A stretch of 64,000 bases of DNA from Akkermansia muciniphila (GCA_947624785.1 CANQLV010000001.1:1-64000); one strand, 5' to 3'. Counted from the first letter of the stretch, positions 28,618 to 37,782 are shown. Numbers and translations are program-made. The notes: a model not told the origin generated them from the sequence alone.

Positions 28618-29226
28618 ATGATTGATGAAGGAACCGAACATGCAGAAATGAATACGTCCGCCTACATCACGGAAGAGGAAGTTAATGAAGAAGACAGCCA
28701 TTTGCTGAGCTGGGATGAATGGCTGCGGAGGCACGTCGCTCAACTGCTGCTGTTTGCCCGCCAGCAGTCCCGCTCCCCGGAAGATGCGGAGGACATCCTT
28801 CAGGATGCCCTGATACGGCTGGCGCGCAAGGAGGCCTCCGGGGAGTTTGTGGGAGGGCAGGAGGCATGGCTTTCCTATGTCTTTGCCTCCATCCGGCGCC
28901 TGGCGGTGGACTATGGCCGCAAATCCGACCGGCGCCAGAAAAGGGAGGATGAAGCCTGCGCCGCCGAACAGGACGAGGATGTTTATGCGGACCCCTGGTT
29001 TTCCAGCGCCGCGGCGGACGAGGAGCTCAAGCAGTTCATGGAAATGCAGCTCAGGAAGCTCCCTTCCAAATTCTCCGAGGTCATTGTCCTGAAAATATGG
29101 GGGGAACAAACCTTTCAGCAAATTGCGGAAACGCTGGAAATCTCACAGAACACGGTGGCGAGCCGGTACCGCTATGGCATCGACCTGCTCCGCAAGGCGC
29201 TGAGAAACAAAAAAGACCAACTCTAA
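28618..29226 (+). CDS. ECF-type RNA polymerase sigma factor
   Basis: A 202-residue sigma-70 family protein. Region 2 is RSPEDAEDILQDALIRLAR followed by the AWLSYVFASIRRLAVDYGRK helix. Region 4 is LRKLPSKFSEVIVLKIWGE and FQQIAETLEISQNTVASRYR. The first 30 residues are acidic and not conserved in style, so a start at Met11 is also possible. It is followed 15 bp later by a single-pass membrane protein that looks like its anti-sigma factor, and then by a PDZ protein. This suggests an envelope-signal module. Confidence 0.88.
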   Translation: MIDEGTEHAEMNTSAYITEEEVNEEDSHLLSWDEWLRRHVAQLLLFARQQSRSPEDAEDILQDALIRLARKEASGEFVGGQEAWLSYVFASIRRLAVDYGRKSDRRQKREDEACAAEQDEDVYADPWFSSAAADEELKQFMEMQLRKLPSKFSEVIVLKIWGEQTFQQIAETLEISQNTVASRYRYGIDLLRKALRNKKDQL

Positions 29227-29241
29227 TGCCGCTCCACTCTT

Positions 29242-29913
29242 ATGAAACATGAAACAACATCATCCGCCGCAGGGGAGGAAGGCGGCGGTACTGCCGCCAT
29301 GCAGCCCCTTCCCGTATCCGATGAACTGATTTCCCGCCTGGCCGGAAGGTGTGAGGAAATCTTCCCACTGAACGACCGTCTCCGGCATGATGAAATCTCC
29401 GATGAGAAAATTCATGAGATGGAATCCCTTTTGAAACGTTTGCGGCCTGCTCCGGTGAGGGTTCTGTTCCGGGAACAATGCTGTTCCCTGATGTGCGCCG
29501 AGTCCGAGCATGAAATGGAAACCCGGCTGAAAAGGCTTTCCGCCTCTTCCATGCTGGAATTCTCCGTGTGCAAAATGGCGCAGGCCATGGATTGCGCCGG
29601 AAAGGCGAAGCCGGCAAAAGCGGTGAAAATCCCCCTGTGGCGGCGGCTCGCGTATATTTCAGGCATTTCCGTGGCGGCCGCGGTGGGCGCCGTCCTGCTG
29701 GTTCAGAATACGCTGGTAGCGCCCGGCGGCACGGTGGCCGGAGGAAATGAGGTGGAAGCCGGAACTGAAAAGGCGGAAGCCCCTGTACTGCCCGGGGAAA
29801 AACGGGAGCTGCTGCGGAAACCCACTCTATTTGAATTGCAGGGCGGAGACGAGCGCGTGCCCGTAATCGCCCCTGCCGTCATCCGGAGAATTCTTCCTGA
29901 AAAGGAATATTGA
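29242..29913 (+). CDS. Putative anti-sigma factor (single-pass membrane protein)
   Basis: A 223-residue protein: a charged, helical cytoplasmic N-terminus (1-130), one membrane helix (about 137-157, LAYISGISVAAAVGAVLLVQ) and a 65-residue outer segment rich in Pro, Glu and Gly. The arrangement and position directly after an ECF sigma gene fit an anti-sigma factor. Two Cys pairs (REQCCSLMC and VCKMAQAMDC) are present in the cytoplasmic part. The classical zinc anti-sigma HxxxCxxC motif is not seen, so this is inferred from topology and context. Confidence 0.65.
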   Translation: MKHETTSSAAGEEGGGTAAMQPLPVSDELISRLAGRCEEIFPLNDRLRHDEISDEKIHEMESLLKRLRPAPVRVLFREQCCSLMCAESEHEMETRLKRLSASSMLEFSVCKMAQAMDCAGKAKPAKAVKIPLWRRLAYISGISVAAAVGAVLLVQNTLVAPGGTVAGGNEVEAGTEKAEAPVLPGEKRELLRKPTLFELQGGDERVPVIAPAVIRRILPEKEY

Positions 29914-29924
29914 AGGACCGCCGC

Positions 29925-30137
29925 GTGAACGCCTGTGGGGCGGCGCGTTTGAAATTTTCCATTCTGCTGCTGCAAGTGTTTGCGCTCTCCAGTCCTGTTC
30001 CTTGTTCCGCGTCTCTGTTTCGTGAAGAAAAAGAAAGCGCCCTGACTGCATGGCGTAGTTCTTTTCCAAGCCCGGAAATAAATGTTCTACCGGGCGGGAA
30101 ATCTCCCTGCCGGTGGATGGGAAAGGCGTCCGGATAA
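29925..30137 (+). CDS. Possible small exported protein
   Basis: A GTG 12 bp after the anti-sigma stop opens a 70-codon frame. It has a plausible signal peptide (LKFSILLLQVFALSSPVPCSA) and a short mature part of about 40 residues. No family is recognised and the rest of the gap 29914-30281 shows nothing else. It could be chance. Confidence 0.25.
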   Translation: MNACGAARLKFSILLLQVFALSSPVPCSASLFREEKESALTAWRSSFPSPEINVLPGGKSPCRWMGKASG

Positions 30138-30243
30138 GTATGGGTTGGCTTGGCTTTACTCCCGTGATGCTTTCCTTGGCGGTCTGCCGATGCTCCGGGA
30201 CGGAAGGGGCCGGACGGGGAGCTGCAAAAAAAATGCACAAATT

Positions 30244-30276
30244 TTGAACATTGCGCGGACGGATGCTGTATATTAT
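30244..30276 (+). promoter_or_regulatory. Candidate promoter of the PDZ gene
   Basis: TTGAAC (30244-30249) precedes TATATTAT (30269-30276). The spacing is somewhat long. The -10 region ends only 5 bp before the ATG at 30282, so transcription from here would give an almost leaderless message. Confidence 0.35.
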
Positions 30277-30281
30277 CTCAC

Positions 30282-31241
30282 ATGGATATGAAAACCTGTA
30301 TCTTTCTGACATTGGGATTGCTGATAGGTTCGGGCTCCGGGTATTCCATTGACCGGCCCGCAGGAAGTACGGACAACCTTCAGCCGCCTCCCTTGACTCC
30401 CTACACGCCGCAGGCCAAGCCGCTCCCCTCTTCCAGACCCGCCAGGCTGGGCATTGTGCCCGGCACGGTGCCCCAGGCGGTCGTGGCTCAATTGGAACTC
30501 AGCGGATTTCCCGGCGTGCTGGTGACCAAGGTGATGCCGGATAGTCCCGCCGCCAAGGCCGGGCTCCAGGAAAACGACGTCATCATCAAGCTGGGGGACA
30601 TTTCCCTGTCCGGCCCGCGCTCCGTGACGGAGGCCCTGGCTGAAAAAGTTCCGGGAGACAAGATCACGGCTGTATTCTACCGCAAGGGCAAGCGGGAAAC
30701 GGCGGATATCACGCTGGACGGCGGAACGCTTACCGCGGAAGAAATACTGGCGGCCCAGGGAGATCCCCGCACCCAGCTGCGCGTGGTTCCCTCCGTCCGG
30801 CGCCAGGCGGTTCCTCCCGCCGGAATGGCCGCACGGCCCAACCTTCCGCAGCGCATTCTGGACATGCAGCAGATGATGGATGATTTTTTGAGGGACTCCG
30901 CGATTGATGATTCGCGGATGGATGACATCATCGGCCGGATGAACCTGACCCCGGGAGCGGCCCAGATGCTCCGGAGCCTCCAGAGCCTTCACCAGATGCC
31001 CATGCCTCCCATGGGCAAGGTCTCCGGCGGAGGGCAGAGCACGTCTTCCGTCCGGATGTCGGACGCCAACGGAACCATTGTGGTTTCTTCCAGCTCCCAG
31101 GCGGGCACCACCGTCCATGTGACGGATTCCGCGGGAAAAGTCCTGTACTCCGGCCCCTACAACACGCCGGAGGAAAAGGAAGCCGTGCCGGAAGCCGTCA
31201 GGGAACGCCTGAAAAACATAGAAACCAACTTCTGCTTTTAA
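30282..31241 (+). CDS. Exported PDZ-domain protein
   Basis: A 319-residue protein with a signal peptide (MKTCIFLTLGLLIGSGSG after a possible earlier Met). A Pro-rich linker is followed by one PDZ domain at about 58-140: LGIVPGTVPQAV, SPAAKAGLQENDVIIKLGD and VPGDKITAVFYRKGKRE. No protease domain is visible, so it is probably a scaffold or substrate-binding partner and not an HtrA protease. The C-terminal half is Met/Ser-rich, with an unusual MQQMMDDFLRD helix and a small beta segment. It follows the ECF sigma and anti-sigma genes and could help sense misfolded envelope proteins; this is inference. Confidence 0.75.
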   Translation: MDMKTCIFLTLGLLIGSGSGYSIDRPAGSTDNLQPPPLTPYTPQAKPLPSSRPARLGIVPGTVPQAVVAQLELSGFPGVLVTKVMPDSPAAKAGLQENDVIIKLGDISLSGPRSVTEALAEKVPGDKITAVFYRKGKRETADITLDGGTLTAEEILAAQGDPRTQLRVVPSVRRQAVPPAGMAARPNLPQRILDMQQMMDDFLRDSAIDDSRMDDIIGRMNLTPGAAQMLRSLQSLHQMPMPPMGKVSGGGQSTSSVRMSDANGTIVVSSSSQAGTTVHVTDSAGKVLYSGPYNTPEEKEAVPEAVRERLKNIETNFCF

Positions 31242-31288
31242 CGCCTTCATGAAATAATGGAGAAATCCATGATCATAATGTTAAGGAC

Positions 31289-31315
31289 GGCTGCCCTGTG
31301 TGGGGCAGCCTTTTT
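31289..31315 (+). terminator. Terminator after the PDZ gene
   Basis: GGCTGCCC pairs with GGGCAGCC and is followed by TTTTT. The 200 bases from here to the dgt stop hold no supported gene. Confidence 0.85.
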
Positions 31316-31517
31316 CATGCGGAAAAGGGGCTTTTTCCTCTTCTGAAAAAACGGTGCGTTCCGGGAAGAAAAAACACGGAACAAGCGGCAAGACACCTAT
31401 TCCACATCCGGAGAAACCGCCGGAAGCAGAGGGAAGGAAAAGAAAGGGGATATCCCTGCGGCCACCCGGCGCGGGGCAGGTCTTGAACGCCTTTTGAAAA
31501 GCGGAGTGCGGCAGTAA

Positions 31518-32846
31518 CTACAGGATGCCGGTCAATTTCCGGTACGTTTCCAGCGCAAAGGAATCAGTCATGCCGGAAATATAATCAAGCATGTGCGCCA
31601 AGCGCGCGTTCCTTCCTTCATCATCCTGGGGCAGACCGGTTCCCTGGAGCATGATGGCCACTTTTCTGGCCTGTCCGGAGGAAGGATGGTCTACCCACTC
31701 CATGAAAAAGTCGATCAGCTCGCCCAGGACCTTATAGCCCATGGCTTCCACTTCAATCACCTCCCGGGCCTGGTACACGTTCTCTATGGCATACTGGTAC
31801 AGGCCGTTCAGAGGACCGGCCAGTTCCGAACGGTCAATCAGGGAATGCTCCATCCTCCCTTGCAGAAGCTCCTCTTCATGACTCGTGAAACTGTCCACGG
31901 CGGCCTGGATGCTCCTGCCGATGGAGAGCGCCCGCATGTAATGGATGCAGGAATCTTTTTCATCCTTTTCCTCCAATTCCCGGACATAGCGGAGCTGGGA
32001 TTCCGTCAGGAAAGGACTGAACAAATCCCTGGTAGGATCAAAATCCAGAATGCCGGAAAAATACCCGTCTTCAATATCCGCAATGCGGTAGCAGATATCG
32101 TCCGCGGCCTCCATCAGGTACGCCAGGGGATGGCGGCACCAGCAAAGATATTTTTCATCCGGCGCGGAACGGGGAAGCAGCCCCAGATGGCCGGCCACGA
32201 AGGAAGCCGCTTCCCTCTCCTGTTCCCCGATGCCGAACTTCTTGCATTCTAGCTTGTTGGCTGCCGCCATGCCGCCTTTCCTGACGGCCGCGGAATAGGA
32301 TTGCGTGCAGGGATACTTCATGAAAGCGCCCAGAACGGCCGCCGTCAATTTCAGGCCGTTGCCGTCCATCGGGTCCCCGGTCCGGGTAAGAATGCGGAAC
32401 CCCTGGGCATTCCCTTCAAACGGCAGCTCCAGGTCGTGCCGTTTCAGGGCGGTTTCAATGGCGTCCTCCCCGGAATGGCCGAAGGGCGGATTGCCGATGT
32501 CGTGGGCCAGGCAGGCGGTGGAAACGATAGTGGCCACGTCGGAAGGCACTATAGGGGCGGGCAGGGAACCCTTCTCCGCCAGCCACTCCCCCGCCAGCAT
32601 GCCGAGGGAGGAACCGATGTGGGCCACCTCCAGGCTGTGCGTCAGGCGGGTGCGCACGTAATCGTTGCGGCCCAGGGGAAAAACCTGCGTCTTGTCCTGA
32701 AGGCGGCGGAAAGCGCTGGAAAACAGAATGCGCCCGTAATCCCGGTCGTAATTGCTGCGGTTTTTCTGCGGAGACGCCGTACTCTGGTGCCTGGACCCCC
32801 AACGGGCGTCCGACAAAAGCTGCTGCCAATTCATCATCCCTGACAT
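31518..32846 (-). CDS. dgt: dGTP triphosphohydrolase (HD superfamily)
   Basis: It hydrolyses dGTP to deoxyguanosine and triphosphate and so adjusts dNTP pools. The 442-residue protein has the HD-domain metal ligands in RTRLTHSLEVAHIG (His) and CLAHDIGNPPFGHSGEDAI (His-Asp and His), and a later Asp in ADDICYRIADIEDG. The N-terminus YDRDYGRILFSSAFRRLQDKTQV is typical of the family. It lies 59 bp downstream of the multicopper oxidase gene on the same strand and may share its transcript. This link is probably not functional. Confidence 0.9.
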   Translation of the reverse strand: MSGMMNWQQLLSDARWGSRHQSTASPQKNRSNYDRDYGRILFSSAFRRLQDKTQVFPLGRNDYVRTRLTHSLEVAHIGSSLGMLAGEWLAEKGSLPAPIVPSDVATIVSTACLAHDIGNPPFGHSGEDAIETALKRHDLELPFEGNAQGFRILTRTGDPMDGNGLKLTAAVLGAFMKYPCTQSYSAAVRKGGMAAANKLECKKFGIGEQEREAASFVAGHLGLLPRSAPDEKYLCWCRHPLAYLMEAADDICYRIADIEDGYFSGILDFDPTRDLFSPFLTESQLRYVRELEEKDEKDSCIHYMRALSIGRSIQAAVDSFTSHEEELLQGRMEHSLIDRSELAGPLNGLYQYAIENVYQAREVIEVEAMGYKVLGELIDFFMEWVDHPSSGQARKVAIMLQGTGLPQDDEGRNARLAHMLDYISGMTDSFALETYRKLTGIL

Positions 32847-32905
32847 GGTAAGGGAATGCTACAGGGGAATGCCCGGCTGGAACAGGAGAAAATGGGGGAG
32901 GGCGC

Positions 32906-35233
32906 TCAATAGGTCAGCATCAGGCCAACTCCCCAGTGCAGGTTATTGTCGTAATTGGTGGAAACGCTGAGGCGGGAGGTCAGGATGTAGTGCAGGCCCA
33001 CGGAATAATCCCGGTCCGTATTCAGGGAAAAGGAAAGGCGCAGGCGGGAGGTGAGCGGAATATCGTCCCGCTCCAATTGCAGGCGCACCTTTCCGTCCGT
33101 ATCAATGCGGGCGTCCCCGACCAGGAGGAGGGGCAGCGTATACCGGACGCCCAGGGTGCCGTCCACTTCCCGGTCCTTTTTGGTGGTCTGGCGGAACATG
33201 TTGCGTTCTCCGGCCTCACCCTTGCGGTAGGTCCAGTCCACCCCGATGTAGGGGTAAAGCCACTGCTTCTCCCCGATGTACCTGCCCAGCCGTCCTTCCG
33301 CCTCATAGCCGCGCGTATCCTTGTAGCCTATCTGCCACTCTCCCTGCACGCTCCAGCGGGTGCCCCCGAACTCCAGGTCTCCGATGTTCCCGTTGGAGGC
33401 GAAATCATTGTTCACGGTCAGGTACCACTTCCGGTCCATGTCGTAAACGTGTTGGAGCGCCCGCATGGGGTGTGGAAGCTGCGGATTGGGGGGAGAATCC
33501 TCATACGTGAAAATCCGGCCCATGCCGCTCATCATATGGTACAGGATATGGCAGTGGAAAAACCAGTTGCCGCGCGTCTTCTCCGCGGCGTTGAACTCGA
33601 TCACCTGGGTGGCCATGGGCTGGATGTCCACCGTGAACTTGAGAGGGGAAAAATCCCCGTGCTTGTTCACCAGCCGGAAAAAATGCCCGTGCAGGTGCAT
33701 GGGGTGCCTCATCATGGTATTGTTGGTCAGGATGATGCGTACATTCTGCCCTTCCTTGATCATGATCCGGTCCGTCTCTGAAAGAGTCTTCCCGTTGATG
33801 CTCCACACATAGCGGTTCATATTCCCGGTCAGCATGAAATGCAATTCCTTCACGGGCACGCCGGAAGGAAGGTTGGTGCGGGAAGGGGACTTCAGCATGT
33901 CATACGTCAGGGTGGTTTCATCCCCGTCCTCCTGCATGTGCCCGTGGCCTCCTCCATGGGAGGAGCCGGCCTTCATGTTCGTCATCCCCATATCTCCGGA
34001 ATGGGAGGCCGGCATGCCGCCGGACATCCCGTGGTGATGCGTCTGGCGCATGGGGCCGGAATTCATCTTCATCATCTTCATATTCCCGCCCATGGTCATC
34101 ATCCCGTTCATCTGCTTCATCTTTTTGAAATAATTCAGCCTGGGGAAGGGGCGCAGCGGCTGCCTTTCCCCATGTCCCAGCCACAGGGAGGAAGACCCGG
34201 AGGTATCCTCCGCCGTCGCCTGGAACTCGAAAGCCCTGCCTGGTTCCGGTACCGTCAGGACGACGTCGTAAGTCTCGGAAACGGCAATCATCATGCGGTC
34301 CACGTCCACGGGAACGACGTCCTTCCCGTCGCTGGCCACCACGCGGATTTTGCCGCCCGCGTACCTCAGCCAGAAATAGGTGGAGGAAGCACCGTTGACG
34401 ATGCGCAGCCTGATACGGTCGCCGCCCTTCAGCCGGGGCAGGGAAACCTGCGGGGAGCCGTTCAGCAGAAAGCGTTCGTAATACACGTCGCTCACGTCCA
34501 TGGCGTTCATGCGCTTCCATTCGCTGGTCAGCTTGGTTCCCAGGTAGCCGGCGCGCAGGGCCTCCCAGTAGCTCTGCACGCTCCCCTTCCGGATGGAAAA
34601 CCAGTCCGACCCGGTGTGAAGCTTCCTGTTCACCTCCTGGGGATTCTCATTCGTCCAGTCGCTCAGCACCAGCGTATACTCCGGAAGGGCGTCCTCCGTC
34701 CTGCGCGCCGGGTCGTCGGGCCGCTTGCGGACGACGAACGCGCCGTACAGGCCGCTCTGCTCCTGAAGGCCGCTGTGGGAATGGTACCAGTACGTGCCGT
34801 TCTGGATGATGGGAAAAGTATAGGTATGCGTGGTGTGGGGCTTGACAGGCGCGGAAGTCAGGTACGGCACCCCGTCCTGGTCATTGGGCACCAGCAGGCC
34901 GTGCCAGTGGAAGGAAGTCTCCGTATCCATCAGGTTGTGCACCCGTATCACCGCGGTGTCTCCCTCCGTAAAATACAGAACGGGGCCGGGGATGCTTCCG
35001 TTGATGGTCATGGCCGGGCGCGTGACCCCGGTAAAATTGACCGGAGCGTTCCGGACGTATAAATCGTATTCCACCGTTTTGGCGAGTGACGGAGAGAACT
35101 GGGCCATCAGGCAGCAGCACAGGAATGGGAAAAAATGGGAGGCGACCTTAACCATGAACAGGAGGAAAGTACTGCCAGAAAAGACCTGTTCATTCCATCT
35201 CCGGTTCAAAATGAAACGGATGTGATGTGTCAT
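32906..35233 (-). CDS. Multicopper oxidase (CopA/PcoA type) with C-terminal barrel-like domain
   Basis: A 775-residue exported protein. The start at 35233 has AGGA five bases upstream. A later ATG at 35153-35155 (MVKVASHFF) would give a more ordinary signal peptide. All four copper motifs are present: HWHG (109-112), HSHSG (151-155), HPMHLHGHFF (510-519) and HCHILYHMMSGM (560-571), including the type-1 ligands. A Met/His-rich region at 374-432 resembles the copper-binding loop of CopA/CueO. The final 185 residues (about 590-775) are beta-rich with alternating aromatic residues and end in Tyr, like CopB/PcoB outer-membrane barrels. The protein therefore looks like an oxidase fused to a barrel. 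It probably oxidises Cu(I) in the periplasm. Confidence 0.85.
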   Translation of the reverse strand: MTHHIRFILNRRWNEQVFSGSTFLLFMVKVASHFFPFLCCCLMAQFSPSLAKTVEYDLYVRNAPVNFTGVTRPAMTINGSIPGPVLYFTEGDTAVIRVHNLMDTETSFHWHGLLVPNDQDGVPYLTSAPVKPHTTHTYTFPIIQNGTYWYHSHSGLQEQSGLYGAFVVRKRPDDPARRTEDALPEYTLVLSDWTNENPQEVNRKLHTGSDWFSIRKGSVQSYWEALRAGYLGTKLTSEWKRMNAMDVSDVYYERFLLNGSPQVSLPRLKGGDRIRLRIVNGASSTYFWLRYAGGKIRVVASDGKDVVPVDVDRMMIAVSETYDVVLTVPEPGRAFEFQATAEDTSGSSSLWLGHGERQPLRPFPRLNYFKKMKQMNGMMTMGGNMKMMKMNSGPMRQTHHHGMSGGMPASHSGDMGMTNMKAGSSHGGGHGHMQEDGDETTLTYDMLKSPSRTNLPSGVPVKELHFMLTGNMNRYVWSINGKTLSETDRIMIKEGQNVRIILTNNTMMRHPMHLHGHFFRLVNKHGDFSPLKFTVDIQPMATQVIEFNAAEKTRGNWFFHCHILYHMMSGMGRIFTYEDSPPNPQLPHPMRALQHVYDMDRKWYLTVNNDFASNGNIGDLEFGGTRWSVQGEWQIGYKDTRGYEAEGRLGRYIGEKQWLYPYIGVDWTYRKGEAGERNMFRQTTKKDREVDGTLGVRYTLPLLLVGDARIDTDGKVRLQLERDDIPLTSRLRLSFSLNTDRDYSVGLHYILTSRLSVSTNYDNNLHWGVGLMLTY

Positions 35234-35296
35234 GCCTTTCCTGGAGCATGAAAGGAGAATTCGGAAACTGGCTCAGGCGGAAACGGCAAGAGTGCG

Positions 35297-36181
35297 TTAT
35301 TCCGTAATCCGTCCTCCGGAAGCTTCTTGCTGCTCAGCCTTCTTGAGAGGAATGGGCGCGATCAGGAAAGAGGACAGGATAAGCAGGCACCCGAGAGCCA
35401 GCAGGAACATATTGGGCTGCTCCCGGAACAGGAGCAGGGAAATCAGCGCCGCCAGGGGAATCTTGAGATTGTTCATGATCGCCAGCTTGACGGGCGTCAC
35501 CCTGCGGGCGCCGTAATTCCAAAGGAAAAAGCAGACTCCTGAAGCGATGACTCCCAAATAGGCCAGCAGCCACCATTGCGCGGCTGAAATCTCCTGCCAG
35601 CAGGCCAGCCCTGACGGCAGCCCGGAAGGCAAGGTAACCAGCAGGGCGCCTGCGTAGGCATAAGCGAAGCAGGAAGCTTCACTTCCGCCGAACCAGGAAT
35701 CCTTCAAGGAAATGTAGGCGATTTGCCCTGCCGCGAAACAGAGGTTGGAAAGCTGTACCAGAACAATTCCCGTGAGTTCGCCATTGCCGGCGGAATACCC
35801 TTTCCAAAGGATGCCCGCGCCTCCTATGGCTGCAAGAACGGCCGCCGCCAGATGGAGCGGGGGCAGCTTCTTTTTCATCAGTCCGTTGACCAGAACCACG
35901 TAAATCGGCGTGGTGGCCGTGAAAAGGGCGACCTGGTAGGAGGGAAGATAATGGAAGGCCGCGATATAGCAGAGGTACATTCCTCCGAATTGGACGGCGC
36001 CTATCCCCATCATCCCCATTGCATGGCTGAAAGGAACCTTCCGGACGAAGGGGAGGAAAACAGCCAGCGAGCCGGCCATGCGCGCCAGCGCGACAAAACT
36101 GGCGGGGAGGTCGGACAGGCAGTTCCCCAGCAGTCCGAATGACAACGCCCAGATGAAAGACGTGATCAGCAGCGCAGGCAT
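35297..36181 (-). CDS. EamA-family transporter (DMT superfamily)
   Basis: A 294-residue inner-membrane protein with about ten hydrophobic helices in two EamA halves. The first includes FTATTPIYVVLVNGLMKKKL and the second NYGARRVTPVKLAIMNNLKIP. The start at ATG 36179-36181 (MPALLITSFIWALSFG) puts the first membrane helix at the N-terminus, as is usual. The longer frame adds 65 polar residues with no similarity. The substrate is unknown; amino acids or other small metabolites are typical for the family. It is 63 bp upstream of the multicopper oxidase on the same strand. Confidence 0.85.
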   Translation of the reverse strand: MPALLITSFIWALSFGLLGNCLSDLPASFVALARMAGSLAVFLPFVRKVPFSHAMGMMGIGAVQFGGMYLCYIAAFHYLPSYQVALFTATTPIYVVLVNGLMKKKLPPLHLAAAVLAAIGGAGILWKGYSAGNGELTGIVLVQLSNLCFAAGQIAYISLKDSWFGGSEASCFAYAYAGALLVTLPSGLPSGLACWQEISAAQWWLLAYLGVIASGVCFFLWNYGARRVTPVKLAIMNNLKIPLAALISLLLFREQPNMFLLALGCLLILSSFLIAPIPLKKAEQQEASGGRITE

Positions 36182-36442
36182 GAGGGCGGGAGCATACGGA
36201 GAAAGGAAAACCAAGTCAATGCCCGTGGCGCAGGAACAGTTACGAGGAGAATTCTTTCCACACGCAATTTTATGGAAAGAAAGGATGTGGATACATCTGC
36301 TTCGCCAAATGGAGAAAGGACGGATTTTCTTGGTGAATGTTTTGTTGTGAGCACGGGAGAAGAAAAAGTTGGGCAACGGTATTTAATAATGAAAATAAAA
36401 ATGTTACAAAAGTTGAAAAAATGATTTTGAGGGTGTTTGGAC

Positions 36443-36471
36443 TTGAACTATTTTTGGCGACTTTTTATAAA
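36443..36471 (+). promoter_or_regulatory. Promoter, probably leaderless
   Basis: TTGAAC (36443-36448) is followed after 17 bases by TATAAA (36466-36471). The expected transcription start falls on or next to the ATG at 36477. The 260 bases upstream are AT-rich and hold no gene. Confidence 0.5.
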
Positions 36472-36476
36472 GATGC

Positions 36477-37529
36477 ATGAACTTTTGGACCCTTCCCGTT
36501 TTCTCTGTATGTGCCGTGGCATCTGCATCGCTTGCTGCGGAAATTCCTCAGGAGGTTCAGGCATTGGATCGCATATATCAGAAACGTTGCACCCAGGCTT
36601 GCGCCCCTCATATTGCTGCTTTTACTCAGAAAGCGTTGGTATTGCAGAAGAAATGCGTTCAACGCTCTGATTTTGAAGGGGCGAAAGTAATTCATGACGG
36701 TCTTGAGGAATTAAAGAAAAACAATTTTGACTGGCGATTGGTGAAGGAAACTTGCCAGATTTCTATTCCTAGGGATGGATGGTATGGTTCGGTTGCTAAT
36801 ATGATCCATAAGCTGGATGCTGAGGGCAACCATTATGATATACAGGAATTCCGTAAAAAATTTAAAAACACGGGCGAGAAGGTTAACACCGAACTGACGG
36901 GGCCGGATCTGATCGTATTTACAGGAGCTCCGAACAGGTTGTGGCTGGTCATTGATTCCCGGACGATTTTTGAAATTTATACAAACAATATCGTTGCCCG
37001 TTTGATACATGATTCTTCCAAAGAGGGAACCAATGTAGGAAGTGCGGATGAAATAAAAGATGCCGAGTGGCAGCAGATGCAGAACGATCTCAAGAAGCGG
37101 TGTTTTCAGGCATGTTCGGAAATAACAAAAAAATATGTCCAGGCGTTAGACAAGTTGAAGCTGAAATTATCGGCTGACGGTGATATGACAGCTGCTGTTG
37201 CAGTGCATGAATACGCAAAACGGCTTGAAAGCGGCAACCTTTCTCTAGAACGGGACCGTTCCTTGAAAACCTTTGAAGGAAACTGGAAGGATAGTTCCGG
37301 TCTGACTTACCGTTTTAATGGGCGTGGAGAATGTACAGTTAAAAAGTCTAACGGCACTACTGATTTTACGATGACTCCTGTCCGTTCTTCTCCCCACGGA
37401 GATTTTCATTATTTTAATGTTTCTTCCGGAGGCTCTCGGATTGCAACCCGGGTGGCCGACAAGATTTATATTATCATGCAGGATGGAAGAAAGGATTGGT
37501 TGCGCGTGTGTGCACGTATCGGAAAATAA
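36477..37529 (+). CDS. Secreted protein of unknown function, AT-rich
   Basis: A 350-residue protein with a signal peptide (MNFWTLPVFSVCAVASASLA). It has two related helical stretches, RIYQKRCTQACAPHIAAFTQK near residue 32 and LKKRCFQACSEITKKYVQAL near 203, each with a C-x3-C pair, which suggests an internal duplication. A beta-rich C-terminal domain (270-350) starts FEGNWKDSSGLTYRFNGRG, like lipocalin-style or ligand-binding folds. Its base composition and codon use are clearly more AT-rich than those of its neighbours. It lies beside tRNA-Val and has a near-leaderless promoter. These points suggest transfer into this site. The role is unknown. Confidence 0.75.
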   Translation: MNFWTLPVFSVCAVASASLAAEIPQEVQALDRIYQKRCTQACAPHIAAFTQKALVLQKKCVQRSDFEGAKVIHDGLEELKKNNFDWRLVKETCQISIPRDGWYGSVANMIHKLDAEGNHYDIQEFRKKFKNTGEKVNTELTGPDLIVFTGAPNRLWLVIDSRTIFEIYTNNIVARLIHDSSKEGTNVGSADEIKDAEWQQMQNDLKKRCFQACSEITKKYVQALDKLKLKLSADGDMTAAVAVHEYAKRLESGNLSLERDRSLKTFEGNWKDSSGLTYRFNGRGECTVKKSNGTTDFTMTPVRSSPHGDFHYFNVSSGGSRIATRVADKIYIIMQDGRKDWLRVCARIGK

Positions 37530-37748
37530 CATTGAGGCCAGCCGAACTGCAGAACTGAGTGCAACATCGTTGAAGGCATCTCGAAATTGAGCCTGACGGT
37601 TCGTTCTTATACTGCTTTTCTATGTGGATGTATCCTCCCGTACCAGGCAGCCGGCAAATCATCATCCGGGTGCAGGGAAGCATCGGTTTTATCTTTTCGC
37701 TATCAGCCTTCTGTTATCCGCTAAAATAAAGCTTGGCGTTGAAAAGAA

Positions 37749-37782
37749 AAACGCTTCGGAATGCAGGATTCCGGAGCGTTTA
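37749..37782 (-). terminator. Terminator of tRNA-Val
   Basis: On the minus strand AAACGCTCCGGAAT pairs imperfectly with ATTCCGAAGCGTTT, followed by TTCTTTTC. It starts 7 bases past the tRNA 3' end. The remaining gap 37530-37748 holds nothing recognised. Confidence 0.75.

Noticed and set aside
30082..30291. A 69-codon frame before the PDZ gene
   Set aside because: It overlaps the PDZ start and has no protein-like features.
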